Source of the DNA: a virus
IMG/VR virus record: IMGVR_UViG_3300035681_000062
Span: 1 to 37,880 of that record
Reading direction: 5' to 3' (one strand)
Length of the DNA: 37,880 nt
Part shown: positions 23,839 to 31,236 of the stretch, in pieces
Layout of the letters: each line of letters opens with the position of its first letter
Numbering within the stretch: position 1 is the first letter of the stretch
Notes under the pieces: model-generated
Databases searched by the model: none
What the model saw: the letters and a program-made list of their open reading frames with translations, nothing else
What the model was told of the DNA's origin: nothing
Made by a program: the position numbers and the translations under genes

Positions 23839-24107
23839 AACGCAAGACCACGAAACGCCCCAGGTCCGCACTGGCCCGCCACGTCGCCGACGAGTTGAAA
23901 CGCCTCAAGCTGCGCCGCGAGGAGGCGTGCGTGCGCGCCGGCATCGGCATCGCGTCGCTCAACAACTTGCTCTCCGACTACCGCGGCAAGATCCCCGGCG
24001 AGCTCGTGTGCGACAAGCTCGACCGACTGTTCGGCACGACCGTTGACCGTCGCGTGTGGAGCCTCGCGCTCGACCAACGGCGAAAGGCGGCTGCCCGTGC
24101 GCGCTGA
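23835..24107 (+). CDS. Putative HTH DNA-binding protein
   Basis: 90 residues, ATGA-coupled to the membrane protein gene. After a Lys/Arg-rich start (MKRKTTKRPRSA), residues 16-50 (VADELKRLKLRREEACVRAG, IGIASLNNLLSDYRGKIP) read as an XRE-like helix-turn-helix. A closing helix and a basic end follow. It may regulate the recombination genes that follow. The HTH call is by pattern only. Confidence 0.58.
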   Translation: MKRKTTKRPRSALARHVADELKRLKLRREEACVRAGIGIASLNNLLSDYRGKIPGELVCDKLDRLFGTTVDRRVWSLALDQRRKAAARAR

Positions 24108-25122
24108 GTTGAACCGCGAGCAATGGCTCGCACTGCGCACCGGCTCGATCGGCGCGAGTGAAGCGGCGGCAGCGTGCGGCGAGTCGAAATACTGCTCGGC
24201 GCTGCGACTGTGGGCCGAAAAGAGCGGCAAGCAGGAGCGCGAGCACGTCTCCACGTTCGCCACGCGCCGCGGTCTGGCCCTCGAAGCGTTCGGGCTCGAA
24301 GAGTACGCCTACGCCACCGGCTACCGCTTGCTGCCCACGGCGACGCCCGAGGATCGCGCGGCGTTCGAGCAACGGCTGGAGGCTCTCGGCGCGTGCAAGG
24401 TCGAGGGCTGGGTCCACGAGCGCGGCCGCTGGCAACCGTTCGTGCGTTCAACGAAGTGGCCGTGGATGACGGCGACGTTGGACGGTCTCGCCGAAAGGCC
24501 CGACGGCACGCTCGAAGTGGTCGAGATCAAGACCGTGGGGATGAACGCGGCGCGCGACTGGGGCGGCGACGAAAGCGGCATGGCCCCCACCATCTACCGC
24601 TTCCAGGTGCTTCACTCGCTCGCCGTCACTGGCGTTGAGAGCGCGTGCCTCGGCGCGGTCATCGGCATGGACGCCTTGCGCATGGTGATCGAGAGCGCCC
24701 ACGCGCCGAGCATCCCCATTCACTCGATTGTCGCGCTCGAAGGCTCGTTCGCGCGATGCCTGCGCGAAGGTGTCGAGCCCGACTGGGACTCGGCTGCGGC
24801 CGGCGACGCGCGCAAGGTGCGATCGGCGCTGCACCCCGACGACAGTGGGCGCACGATCATCCTGCCCGCCGACGTGATGACGATTCACGTGGAGTTGCAG
24901 GCGTGGCGCACCGAGCGACTCAAGCTGAAGAAGCGCGTCAAGGACTTGGAGACGCTCGAAGAACAGGCCGCGACGCGCATCGAGGCGCTTCTCGACGGCG
25001 CGACCTACGGCAGCTTGCCCGATGGATCGGGCGAGTACGTGAGAAAGACCGTGAGCCGCGCTGGCTACACGGTGGGACCGACAACCTACCCCCAACTGAC
25101 ATTCAAGGAGAACGGCAAGTGA
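24097..25122 (+). CDS. YqaJ-type viral exonuclease
   Basis: 341 residues from a GTG at 24097 (AAAGG and GGCGG upstream; overlaps the previous gene by 11 nt). RTGSIGASEAAAACG at 14-28 is the typical YqaJ start. Catalytic candidates follow in order: E63 (ALE), D129 (TLDG), E143-x-K145 (VEIKT) and Q170 in FQVLHSLAVTG. A C-terminal helical coil (290-320) matches longer members. It should resect double-stranded DNA ends to give single strands for the RecT protein encoded next. Confidence 0.85.
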   Translation: MRAELNREQWLALRTGSIGASEAAAACGESKYCSALRLWAEKSGKQEREHVSTFATRRGLALEAFGLEEYAYATGYRLLPTATPEDRAAFEQRLEALGACKVEGWVHERGRWQPFVRSTKWPWMTATLDGLAERPDGTLEVVEIKTVGMNAARDWGGDESGMAPTIYRFQVLHSLAVTGVESACLGAVIGMDALRMVIESAHAPSIPIHSIVALEGSFARCLREGVEPDWDSAAAGDARKVRSALHPDDSGRTIILPADVMTIHVELQAWRTERLKLKKRVKDLETLEEQAATRIEALLDGATYGSLPDGSGEYVRKTVSRAGYTVGPTTYPQLTFKENGK

Positions 25123-26039
25123 GCGAACACACGCAAGCAGTGCAGGCCCAAGCGCCGCCGCAGCGCAGCATCAAGGCGCTGCTGACGACCGACGATTTCA
25201 AGCAGCAGCTCGGAATGGCGCTCCCGCGTCACATCCGGCCCGACCGAATGCTGCGCACGATTCTGACGAGCGTGCGCAAGACGCCGAAGCTGCTCCAGTG
25301 CACGCCAGAGTCCTTCTTCTCGTCGGTGCTCACGCTCGCGCAGCTTGGGCTCGAGCCCGACGACCCGCGCGGACAGGCGCACCTCGTGCCGTTCAACAAG
25401 AAGGACCGCAACACGGGCCAATGGGTTCCCGAGTGCCAAGTGATCATCGGCTACCGGGGCTACATCGACCTCGCGCGCCGCACCGGCGAAGTGGCCACGA
25501 TTCGCGCCGAGGTCGTCTACGAGCGCGACGAGTTCAGCTACGAAACGGGCCTCACGACGAAGCTCGTGCACAAGCCGACCGAGGCGATGGACCCGGGCAA
25601 GGTGCGCGCGGCCTACGCCGTGGCCACGATGCGCGACGGGACGCAGGTCGAGAAGGTCTTGTGGGCGCGCGACATCGAACGCGCTCGCATGTCGAGCAAG
25701 GAGGGCGCGCAGGGGCGCGGGCCGTGGCACGACTGGTATCCCGAAATGGCCGCCAAGACCGCCGTGCGCCGCCTCATGAAGACGCTGCCGAGCTCGGCCG
25801 AGTTCTCGCTTGCCGAGTCCATCGACGACGCGCCCGTGCTGCCGATCGACATGAAGACGCTGGAGATCGACACGTCGGCCGCCGTCGCGCGCCTGCCCGA
25901 GCAGACCGAGGCCGAAGAGCAGACCACCCCCGTCGCCGACCGCATGGCCGCGAAGGCCGCGAAGGCCGCGCCCGCAACTCCCGCCGCGAACGTCGAGCTC
26001 GACGAGAACGGCAACCCCCTCCCGTCCGCCAAGTTCTGA
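25119..26039 (+). CDS. recT: RecT-family single-strand annealing protein
   Basis: 306 residues from a GTG at 25119 with AAGGAG 8 nt upstream, coupled to the exonuclease (GTGA). The core (about 15-235) has LPRHIRPDRMLRTILTSVRK, SFFSSVLTLAQLGLEPDD, GQAHLVPFNKKDR, CQVIIGYRGYIDLARR and PWHDWYPEMAAKTAVRRLMK. These are all RecT landmarks. The Ala/Pro-rich acidic C-terminus is variable. It anneals complementary single strands produced by the exonuclease, for phage recombination and end repair. Confidence 0.92.
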   Translation: MSEHTQAVQAQAPPQRSIKALLTTDDFKQQLGMALPRHIRPDRMLRTILTSVRKTPKLLQCTPESFFSSVLTLAQLGLEPDDPRGQAHLVPFNKKDRNTGQWVPECQVIIGYRGYIDLARRTGEVATIRAEVVYERDEFSYETGLTTKLVHKPTEAMDPGKVRAAYAVATMRDGTQVEKVLWARDIERARMSSKEGAQGRGPWHDWYPEMAAKTAVRRLMKTLPSSAEFSLAESIDDAPVLPIDMKTLEIDTSAAVARLPEQTEAEEQTTPVADRMAAKAAKAAPATPAANVELDENGNPLPSAKF

Positions 26040-26046
26040 GGCCACC

Positions 26047-27471
26047 ATGAGCGAATCCCTCACCATCAACAACGTCGGCGCCCTTGCGGCGCTTTCCATC
26101 CCCATCCCCGCCGGCGGGGGCGTCGTCGTGCTGCGCGGGGCCAACGGCGCAGGCAAGAGCACGGCGCTCGAATCGGTGCGCGCGCTGGCCGGCGAAGATG
26201 CCGCGCTCGAGCCGCGCCGCCCCTTGGACCGCGGTACCGTCGAGGGCCTCGGCGCGAAGCTGACCGTCACGGCCCGGCGCACCCAACGCGGGGGCGAGCT
26301 CGTCGCCACGATGATCGAGGGCGCGCACGTCGAGACGTTCGTTGACCCCGGCCTCGCCGACCCCGAGCGCGCCGATTCCGCCCGCATCGTGGCCCTCTGT
26401 CGCATGGTGGGGGCCGCGAGCGACCTGCCGACCTTCGCCGCCGCCGTTGGCGTCGACCATCGGGCCGCCAGCGCAAAGACCGTGAGCGCCTCGACGCTGC
26501 CCGACCTCGCCGCGGGCCTGCGCCGCGACCTGCAGGCGGCGGCGCGCGAGTTCGAGACGAAGGCCGAGGCCGAGGGCGGCGCGCTCAGCGCGGCTCTGGC
26601 GCTGTCTGGAGGGGCCGGGCCGGAGGACGTGGCCGACGTGGGGGCCGCGCAGTCGGCGCTTGCGTCCGCGACGGTCGAGCACGCCCGGCTGGTCGAACGT
26701 GCGAAGGGCGAGGCGCTGGCTGCGAGCCGGGCCGAGCAGGCACGCCAGGCGCTCGAGAAGGCCGAAGCGGAGCACAGCGGCCCGCCGGCAGCGCAGGCCG
26801 AGGCGGCGTTGCGGCTGGTCGAGCGCGCCGTGGCCGACCTCGAGGCGCAGTTGGCCGAGGCCCGCGCCGAGCTTGCGACCGCGAAGGCCGCGCACGTCCG
26901 CGCCCTGGACCACGAGCGCACCATCGCCACGCTGCGGGCCGCCATCATGCTGCCCGCCGAAACCGTGACGCCGGATCAGGTGCGCGAAGCCGCCCTCGCC
27001 GTGGACGCCGCACGCGCGACGCTGGAAGGCGCACAGGCTCTCACGCAGCGAGTCGCCGCGCGCAAGAAGGCCGACAAGCACGCCGCCGCGAAGGATGCCG
27101 CCACGCTCGAAGCGAAGCGACTGCGCGACGCGGCCGAGAAGTGCGACGAGGTGCTCCAGTCGATGCTCGCGCGCGCGATGCCGGCGGGCCTCACGATCGC
27201 CGAGGGCCGGCTCGTCTACCAGCGCGGCGCGAAGGTCGAGCGGTTCGGCAAGCTGAGCCACGGCGAACGCTGGAAGCTCGCCATCGACATCGCGCTCGAC
27301 GCCATGCCCGCGGTCGAAGGGCGCGTGAAGCTCGTTGTGATCGCTCAGGAGGCGTGGGAGGGCCTCGATCCCGCGAACCGCGTGGACATCGCCGAGCACG
27401 CCCGCAAGCGCGAGTGCGTGATCTTGACGGCCGAGGCTGACTCCGGCGACGTGCGCGCCGAGGTTCTCTAG
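26047..27471 (+). CDS. SbcC/RecN-like coiled-coil ATPase of the recombination cassette
   Basis: 474 residues. Walker A GANGAGKS sits at 31-38. Two long Ala/Glu/Arg helices (about 170-290 and 325-385) would form a coiled coil. The signature LSHGERW lies near 403-409 and the final ATPase strand is KLVVIAQEAWEGLDP near 428-442. In this Walker B the usual Asp before the catalytic Glu is Gln (AQE). It follows exonuclease and RecT directly, like SMC-type partners in other phage recombination cassettes. The role, handling of DNA ends, is inferred. Confidence 0.78.
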   Translation: MSESLTINNVGALAALSIPIPAGGGVVVLRGANGAGKSTALESVRALAGEDAALEPRRPLDRGTVEGLGAKLTVTARRTQRGGELVATMIEGAHVETFVDPGLADPERADSARIVALCRMVGAASDLPTFAAAVGVDHRAASAKTVSASTLPDLAAGLRRDLQAAAREFETKAEAEGGALSAALALSGGAGPEDVADVGAAQSALASATVEHARLVERAKGEALAASRAEQARQALEKAEAEHSGPPAAQAEAALRLVERAVADLEAQLAEARAELATAKAAHVRALDHERTIATLRAAIMLPAETVTPDQVREAALAVDAARATLEGAQALTQRVAARKKADKHAAAKDAATLEAKRLRDAAEKCDEVLQSMLARAMPAGLTIAEGRLVYQRGAKVERFGKLSHGERWKLAIDIALDAMPAVEGRVKLVVIAQEAWEGLDPANRVDIAEHARKRECVILTAEADSGDVRAEVL

Positions 27472-27476
27472 TGACT

Positions 27477-27550
27477 GGCCCCGTCGAACACATGGAGAGG
27501 GGCGCGCTGGATCAGTACGGCGCGCTGTTCGGCGGGGCCTTTTCTTTTCT
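27477..27550 (+). terminator. Large intrinsic terminator after the recombination cassette
   Basis: A 13-nt inverted repeat with one mismatch (27477-27489 GGCCCCGTCGAAC; 27527-27539 GTTCGGCGGGGCC) is followed at once by TTTTCTTTT. The loop contains two GCGCGC blocks that can pair as an inner stem. It ends the first rightward operon six bases behind the ATPase gene, just before the second promoter box. Confidence 0.82.
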
Positions 27551-27592
27551 ACGGATTAGCGTTGACGGGTAGCGACATGGCGTACATTCTGG
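27545..27592 (+). promoter_or_regulatory. Rightward promoter box, copy 2
   Basis: Matches the box at 22287-22334 over the same fixed elements. TTGACG (27562-27567) lies 17 nt before CATTCT (27585-27590, a weaker -10). Placed right after a terminator, it should restart transcription of the distal genes. AGCG-N9-AGCG-N4-GGCG spacing is the same as in copy 1, suggesting a shared regulator. Confidence 0.6.
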
Positions 27593-27681
27593 ACGCAGCT
27601 TTGATCTACCTCGCGTGGTGCTCGCTGGTGAGCGCCGCGGCTGGGGTGAGCTACTGGGCATTCACAAGGAGAACGCGATGA
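27577..27681 (+). CDS. 34-residue hydrophobic peptide, uncertain start
   Basis: An ATG at 27577 reads to a TGA that overlaps the next ATG (ATGA). The peptide AYILDAALIYLAWCSLVSAA followed by AGVSYWAF is a single membrane helix with a basic RRTR end. The problem is that the ATG lies within the promoter-like box, upstream of the expected transcript start, and no ribosome site is visible. A later TTG (27601) or GTG (27628) start is possible. Length and coupling favour a gene; the promoter reading argues against this start. Confidence 0.4.
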   Translation: MAYILDAALIYLAWCSLVSAAAGVSYWAFTRRTR

Positions 27682-28682
27682 ACGAAGCTGAGAAGAAACT
27701 GCGGGAGCGCGCCGCTGCGTTGCCGCTTGACGAGTGGGCCGCGTGCGTTGGCCGTAGCGGAGAAGATCGCGGCAGCAACACGCGGGCTCGCTTCCACGAA
27801 GCGCTCGCGGACTTCCTGCGCAGCGAGCCGTCCTCCCCCGCCGTGGTCGAGCCCGAGGCGCTGCGGCGCGTGCGGGATGCGTGGAATGCGCTACCGAAGA
27901 GCCCGCGCGGCCAAGATCTTGCCGAGTGGCGTCACGAGCACGCCTTTGCGATGTCGCCGTGGTACATCGCGTTCCGCAAAGCCCTCGCCGACCTCCTCGA
28001 AAGCGCGCCGGTGGAGGGGGGCGACGTGGAACTCTTGCGCGTCACGCTGGACAGCACGCGGCGTCAGCTTGACCAGACGACCGAGCTACTCAAGGCGCAG
28101 GGCATCACGCTCGCCGCCGCCGAGAAGGCCCGCGACGAGGCCAAGCGCGAGGCGGAAGCGATGCGCGACCTTGCGACTCGCAACGCGAACGAGCTGAACG
28201 CGGCGGTCAAGGAGCGGGACGAGGCAATCTCTCAGCGCAAGCACATCGCAGCCGAGAACGGCGAGCTGTACCGCAAGATTGCTGCGCTGGAGGCCAAGCT
28301 CGCCGCGCCGCTCCAGCCCGACGAGTACACGCGCGCTGCGGTGGCGTACGCGGAGGGGCTGCATGACATGCGGGTTGACGCCGACGAGTTTCGCACGATC
28401 GCCGACACGTGGAAAGCGCTCTACGCCGCCCGCCAACGCGGCGAGCCGAGCGCGCCCAAGCCGCCGCCGGGGTCTGTCAACCTGCCTCACGTCATCCCCG
28501 CGCCCGTGTCCTCGCAGCCGACCGCGCGCGTGCTGGAGTGCTGGGTGCGCGAGTACGACGACCGCTCGTACGTCTACGGGTACGCGAGCGAGAACGACGC
28601 TCTTAGCCATAGTGGCATCGGCATTGTCCGCGCCCACAAGGTCGCCCTGCCGGTCATCGAGACCGTGGAGCGCGGGGCGTGA
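27678..28682 (+). CDS. 334-residue coiled-coil protein of unknown function
   Basis: ATG at 27678 with AAGGAG 7 nt upstream. Residues 1-110 are helical and Trp-containing. About 118-215 is a heptad-rich coiled coil (LRVTLDSTRRQLDQTTELLK through ENGELYRKIAALEAKL). A linker (SAPKPPPGSVNLPHVIP) leads to a C-terminal domain with WVREYDDRSYVYGYASENDA. It heads the second rightward operon and is the largest protein there apart from the beta-helix protein's class. No family was recognised. Confidence 0.7.
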   Translation: MNEAEKKLRERAAALPLDEWAACVGRSGEDRGSNTRARFHEALADFLRSEPSSPAVVEPEALRRVRDAWNALPKSPRGQDLAEWRHEHAFAMSPWYIAFRKALADLLESAPVEGGDVELLRVTLDSTRRQLDQTTELLKAQGITLAAAEKARDEAKREAEAMRDLATRNANELNAAVKERDEAISQRKHIAAENGELYRKIAALEAKLAAPLQPDEYTRAAVAYAEGLHDMRVDADEFRTIADTWKALYAARQRGEPSAPKPPPGSVNLPHVIPAPVSSQPTARVLECWVREYDDRSYVYGYASENDALSHSGIGIVRAHKVALPVIETVERGA

Positions 28683-29035
28683 GCTTCAACGTGGGTGACA
28701 AGGTCACCGTGTGGCTTGACAGCGAGCCGCAAGAGGTCCGCAAGATCGTGCGCGTCGCTGGCCGCAAGGTCGTTGACGACAAGGGCGGTGAGTGGCTTGC
28801 GCGCAACGGATGCGCGTGGGGAAGCACGGACCGCCTATGGGGCGTGCAGCGAATTCGCGCCACGAATGAGTCTGATGTCGAGCGCGTCGAAGTCCTGAGC
28901 CTTCAACGTACGTGTGGGCGCGGACTTCGATCAGCGGAGGGGCTCGTTAAGTCTTGCAACAGCTTGAGCGATCTGCGGGCGATCCAAGACTCGCTTAGGA
29001 CCATCCTGAGCATTATCGGCGAGGTGCACCAATGA
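28679..29035 (+). CDS. Hypothetical 118-residue protein
   Basis: GTG start, GTGA-coupled. The N-terminal half (FNVGDKVTVWLDSEPQEVRK, DDKGGEWLARNG) resembles a small SH3-like beta barrel. The C-terminal half (SCNSLSDLRAIQDSLRTILS) is helical. No family was recognised. Confidence 0.62.
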   Translation: MSFNVGDKVTVWLDSEPQEVRKIVRVAGRKVVDDKGGEWLARNGCAWGSTDRLWGVQRIRATNESDVERVEVLSLQRTCGRGLRSAEGLVKSCNSLSDLRAIQDSLRTILSIIGEVHQ

Positions 29036-29406
29036 CCGCGTGGACGAGCGAGCCGCCGCGCGAGGGGGCGGGATACGACCCGAAGGTGTACACGAGCGAC
29101 CTTCCCAGCACGCCCGGCTGGTACGTGGTCAACGGTAGCGGCCCGATGGAGTTCCAGATCGACAGGAACGGCGTCGTCAGCTTTGGGCCAGACGAGCGGC
29201 AGATGCTTTGGAGCTACGCGGCGTCGCACGGTGCAGCGCGCTCGATCTTGCCGATCCCGAGCGCGGAAGTGCTCGCGGCGATGGAGGCGCTGGCCGAGGC
29301 GTGCGCCCACGCGGATCGTGACGCTCGGATGCTGAGAAGCGAATACCTTTGGCGTTCACGGATTTCCGCCGCCCTACGCGCGCTTGAGGAGGCGAGACGT
29401 GGCTGA
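29032..29406 (+). CDS. Hypothetical 124-residue protein
   Basis: ATG start, ATGA-coupled. The first half has GWYVVNGSGPMEFQIDRNGV and FGPDERQMLW, a small beta domain. The second half is helical with an Arg/Glu-rich end (RISAALRALEEARRG). Its last codons and the next GTG form copy 1 of junction repeat B. Function unknown. Confidence 0.62.
   Translation: MTAWTSEPPREGAGYDPKVYTSDLPSTPGWYVVNGSGPMEFQIDRNGVVSFGPDERQMLWSYAASHGAARSILPIPSAEVLAAMEALAEACAHADRDARMLRSEYLWRSRISAALRALEEARRG
29388..29404 (+). repeat. Junction repeat B, copy 1
   Basis: GGAGGCGAGACGTGGCT carries the ribosome site (GGAGG) and the GTG of the next gene. It differs by one base from copy 3 and by two from copy 2. Confidence 0.8.
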
Positions 29407-29725
29407 CACCTCAAACAACATCATCGGCACCATCACCGTGAGCGCGCCGTTCGAGCGCGATGGGCGACGCTACGACGCGACCGTCACGTTCGACTTGCAC
29501 GCGGACGGCCAACGCTCGTTGCGCAAACAGGAAGTCACGAGCGGCGTCTACATCGTCCACGACCAAGACTTCGAGGAGGACGCCTACGCGCTCATGCACG
29601 CCTGGAACACGCGCGAGCTTGAGCTGACCGTCGCGGCATTGGAGCGCGAGAACGCGGCGATTCGAGTTGACCGTGACGAATGGAAGCTGGCCGCCCGCGC
29701 CGCGATGGAGGCGAGCCGTGGGTGA
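29399..29725 (+). CDS. Hypothetical 108-residue protein
   Basis: GTG at 29399 with GAGGAGG upstream. A beta-rich first part (IIGTITVSAPFERDGRRYDA, TVTFDLHADGQRS) is followed by YALMHAWNTRELELTVAALE and a coil ending AAMEASRG. The gene lies exactly between copies 1 and 2 of junction repeat B. No family was recognised. Confidence 0.62.
   Translation: MADTSNNIIGTITVSAPFERDGRRYDATVTFDLHADGQRSLRKQEVTSGVYIVHDQDFEEDAYALMHAWNTRELELTVAALERENAAIRVDRDEWKLAARAAMEASRG
29707..29723 (+). repeat. Junction repeat B, copy 2
   Basis: GGAGGCGAGCCGTGGGT at the start of the first Lar-like gene; same position relative to GTG as in copies 1 and 3. Confidence 0.8.
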
Positions 29726-29978
29726 CATCACCTTGAAGCCGTGCCCGTTCTGCTCCGGCGCTGGAAGGCTGACTGGACGAGGCGACGACCAGCACGGATA
29801 CCAAGCGGTCGAGTGCGTTGCGTGCGGAGTGCGTACGCGATCGTTCTACTTCGGCGTGGCGAATCGCGCGTACGGCGGGGCCATGTTCGATTGCGTGCCG
29901 CATTACTTGGACGTGGCGGCCGCTGGGCGTGCTGTGGCGAAGGCGTGGAACCAACGGCAGGAGGCGAGCCGTGGCTAG
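29718..29978 (+). CDS. Lar-like zinc-ribbon protein 1 (restriction-alleviation family)
   Basis: 86 residues from a GTG at 29718. LKPCPFCSGAGRL at the start (C9, C12) and VECVACGVRT (C33, C36) form a zinc ribbon. The AKAWNQR end completes the Lar pattern (LKPCPFCG ... C..C ... A...WN.R). Members include the Rac prophage Lar protein, which modulates type I restriction-modification, but many phage copies are untested. The gene sits between copies 2 and 3 of junction repeat B. Confidence 0.75.
   Translation: MGDITLKPCPFCSGAGRLTGRGDDQHGYQAVECVACGVRTRSFYFGVANRAYGGAMFDCVPHYLDVAAAGRAVAKAWNQRQEASRG
29960..29976 (+). repeat. Junction repeat B, copy 3
   Basis: GGAGGCGAGCCGTGGCT at the end of the Lar-like gene and the GTG at 29971. 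Together with copies 1 and 2 it brackets two consecutive single genes. Confidence 0.8.
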
Positions 29979-30252
29979 CGACGCAGCAGACATGTGGCGC
30001 GAAGTGAAGAAGGCCGCGCAGGTCAAGCGCGCGAGCAATCGCGCAATGAGCGCCGGATTTCTCCGCGGCGAAGGCATCGCGTTCGAGACTCGCAACGACG
30101 GCGCGCACCTGATCGTCAGCGTGGGCGAGCGCGTGGCTGATTTCTGGCCGGGCACGGGGCTGTTCCAAGTGCGCGGCGGGAAGCGTGGGCGTGGCGTGTG
30201 CAACCTAGTGAAGCAACTTCGCGCACTTGAGCGCGGCGAGGAGATCAAGTGA
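29971..30252 (+). CDS. Conserved small phage protein (HLIV ... DFWPGTG type)
   Basis: 93 residues from a GTG in the third B repeat. The core GIAFETRNDGAHLIVSVGER followed by VADFWPGTGLFQVRGGKRGRG matches a small phage family with the pattern N.G.HL.V ... DFWPtTG.w. A function is not established. The chain ends EEIK because of junction repeat C. Confidence 0.7.
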   Translation: MASDAADMWREVKKAAQVKRASNRAMSAGFLRGEGIAFETRNDGAHLIVSVGERVADFWPGTGLFQVRGGKRGRGVCNLVKQLRALERGEEIK

Positions 30253-30254
30253 GC
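30242..30254 (+). repeat. Junction repeat C, copy 1
   Basis: AGATCAAGTGAGC spans the end of the DFWPGTG-type gene and the GTG of the second Lar-like gene. An identical copy lies at 30625-30637. Confidence 0.7.
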
Positions 30255-30635
30255 AAGCAACTACTGCCGTGCCCGTTCTGTGGAGCGCCCGCCCGAATCG
30301 TGCACCGCGCATCCGAAATGGTCGCCGTGTACGTCCACGTTGAATGCTCAGTTTGTGGCGCGCGAAAGCCCGAGCAGTACGGCGTGGGCTGGATCAGCGA
30401 GGAGCCCAAGCTGCGGCGCACCCCATCGCCAGAGGAGGCCGTGGTCATTGTGTCGGCCGCGTGGAACCGCCGCCCCGAGCTGCATCGAATCAAGCTCGCC
30501 GCGTACCGCGCTGGCGTGGAGGCGGCGGCGAAGCGATTCGACGGCGCTGTGTGGGCCTACGATTACCGTCAGATCGCCGAATCCTTGCGCGCCCTGCCCG
30601 ACCCCACCCCCGAGACACTGGAGAAGATCAAGTGA
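30249..30635 (+). CDS. Lar-like zinc-ribbon protein 2
   Basis: 128 residues from a GTG. LLPCPFCGAPARI (C8, C11) and VECSVCGARK (C33, C36) form a zinc ribbon, followed by VIVSAAWNRRP, the Lar ending. About 50 extra helical residues (LAAYRAGVEAAAKRF, YRQIAESLRAL) follow, unlike the first copy, so the two are diverged paralogues rather than a recent duplication. The gene is bracketed by junction repeat C. Confidence 0.72.
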   Translation: MSKQLLPCPFCGAPARIVHRASEMVAVYVHVECSVCGARKPEQYGVGWISEEPKLRRTPSPEEAVVIVSAAWNRRPELHRIKLAAYRAGVEAAAKRFDGAVWAYDYRQIAESLRALPDPTPETLEKIK

Positions 30636-30637
30636 GC
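30625..30637 (+). repeat. Junction repeat C, copy 2
   Basis: Second AGATCAAGTGAGC, covering the end of the second Lar-like gene and the GTG at 30632. Confidence 0.7.
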
Positions 30638-30847
30638 GACGGATGGAAATGCCCCGGATGCGGGCGCTGCTACGCTCCGAGCGTTGCGAAGTGCTCTGCG
30701 TGCGACCCGTCAAACTACGTCACAGGTGGAAGCCTGCGCGTGATGATGGACCAGCATCCGCGCTGCTGTGCGTGCTGCGAAGTTACATATTTGACGATCA
30801 ACGGTCTGTGCCAAACGTGCTTCATGAGAAAGCAGGTGACGATGTGA
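30632..30847 (+). CDS. 71-residue double zinc-ribbon protein
   Basis: GTG start in junction repeat C. KCPGCGRCYAPSVAKCSACD (C7, C10, C21, C24) is a clear four-Cys ribbon. A second group CCACC (45-49) with CQTC (60-63) gives another. Thirteen Cys in 71 residues is unusually dense. It ends with a basic KQVTM. Likely a nucleic-acid or protein adaptor; the target is unknown. Confidence 0.68.
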   Translation: MSDGWKCPGCGRCYAPSVAKCSACDPSNYVTGGSLRVMMDQHPRCCACCEVTYLTINGLCQTCFMRKQVTM

Positions 30848-31236
30848 GCAACACCGAACTGGACCTGGGCGCGCTGCGGACTCTCGCCGACGTGTCCGCG
30901 AAGATGGGGTACAAAGTGCGCCTCACGCCCGCCGAGCTATCCGCCCTCCTCGCCGCCGCCGGTGAGCGGGAGGCGCTGCGCAAGCTGATCCCGGTCGTGT
31001 GCTGCGAAGGCGCGAACCCGAACTGCTACGGCCCGCGCGCGTGCCTTGTGCGCGCACAGAAAGCGGACTCGACGCCATCCGACAAGCTCGTGGACGAGAT
31101 CGCCGCGCTCCAGGCCGAGGTCGAGCGGCTGCGGGCGGCGTGTCTCGTGGAGCACGGCGGCAAGCATCACGAGCCCGAGTGCCCGATTTGCGCCGCCCTC
31201 GCCCCCGCCGCCGCGAAGGAGGTGCGCCGTGTCTGA
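30844..31236 (+). CDS. Hypothetical 130-residue protein with Cys/His groups
   Basis: GTG, GTGA-coupled. A helical first third (LGALRTLADVSAKMGYKVRL) leads to VVCCEGANPNCYGPRACLV. A short coil (DEIAALQAEVERLRAACLVE) and a terminal HHEPECPICAAL follow. It could bind metal. No family was recognised. Confidence 0.62.
   Translation: MSNTELDLGALRTLADVSAKMGYKVRLTPAELSALLAAAGEREALRKLIPVVCCEGANPNCYGPRACLVRAQKADSTPSDKLVDEIAALQAEVERLRAACLVEHGGKHHEPECPICAALAPAAAKEVRRV

Noticed and set aside
25086-26948. Minus-strand frame of 620 codons across recT and the ATPase gene
   Set aside because: It is Arg/Ala/Ser-rich without motifs and mirrors real plus-strand genes with clear RecT and Walker signatures; a GC-rich shadow frame.
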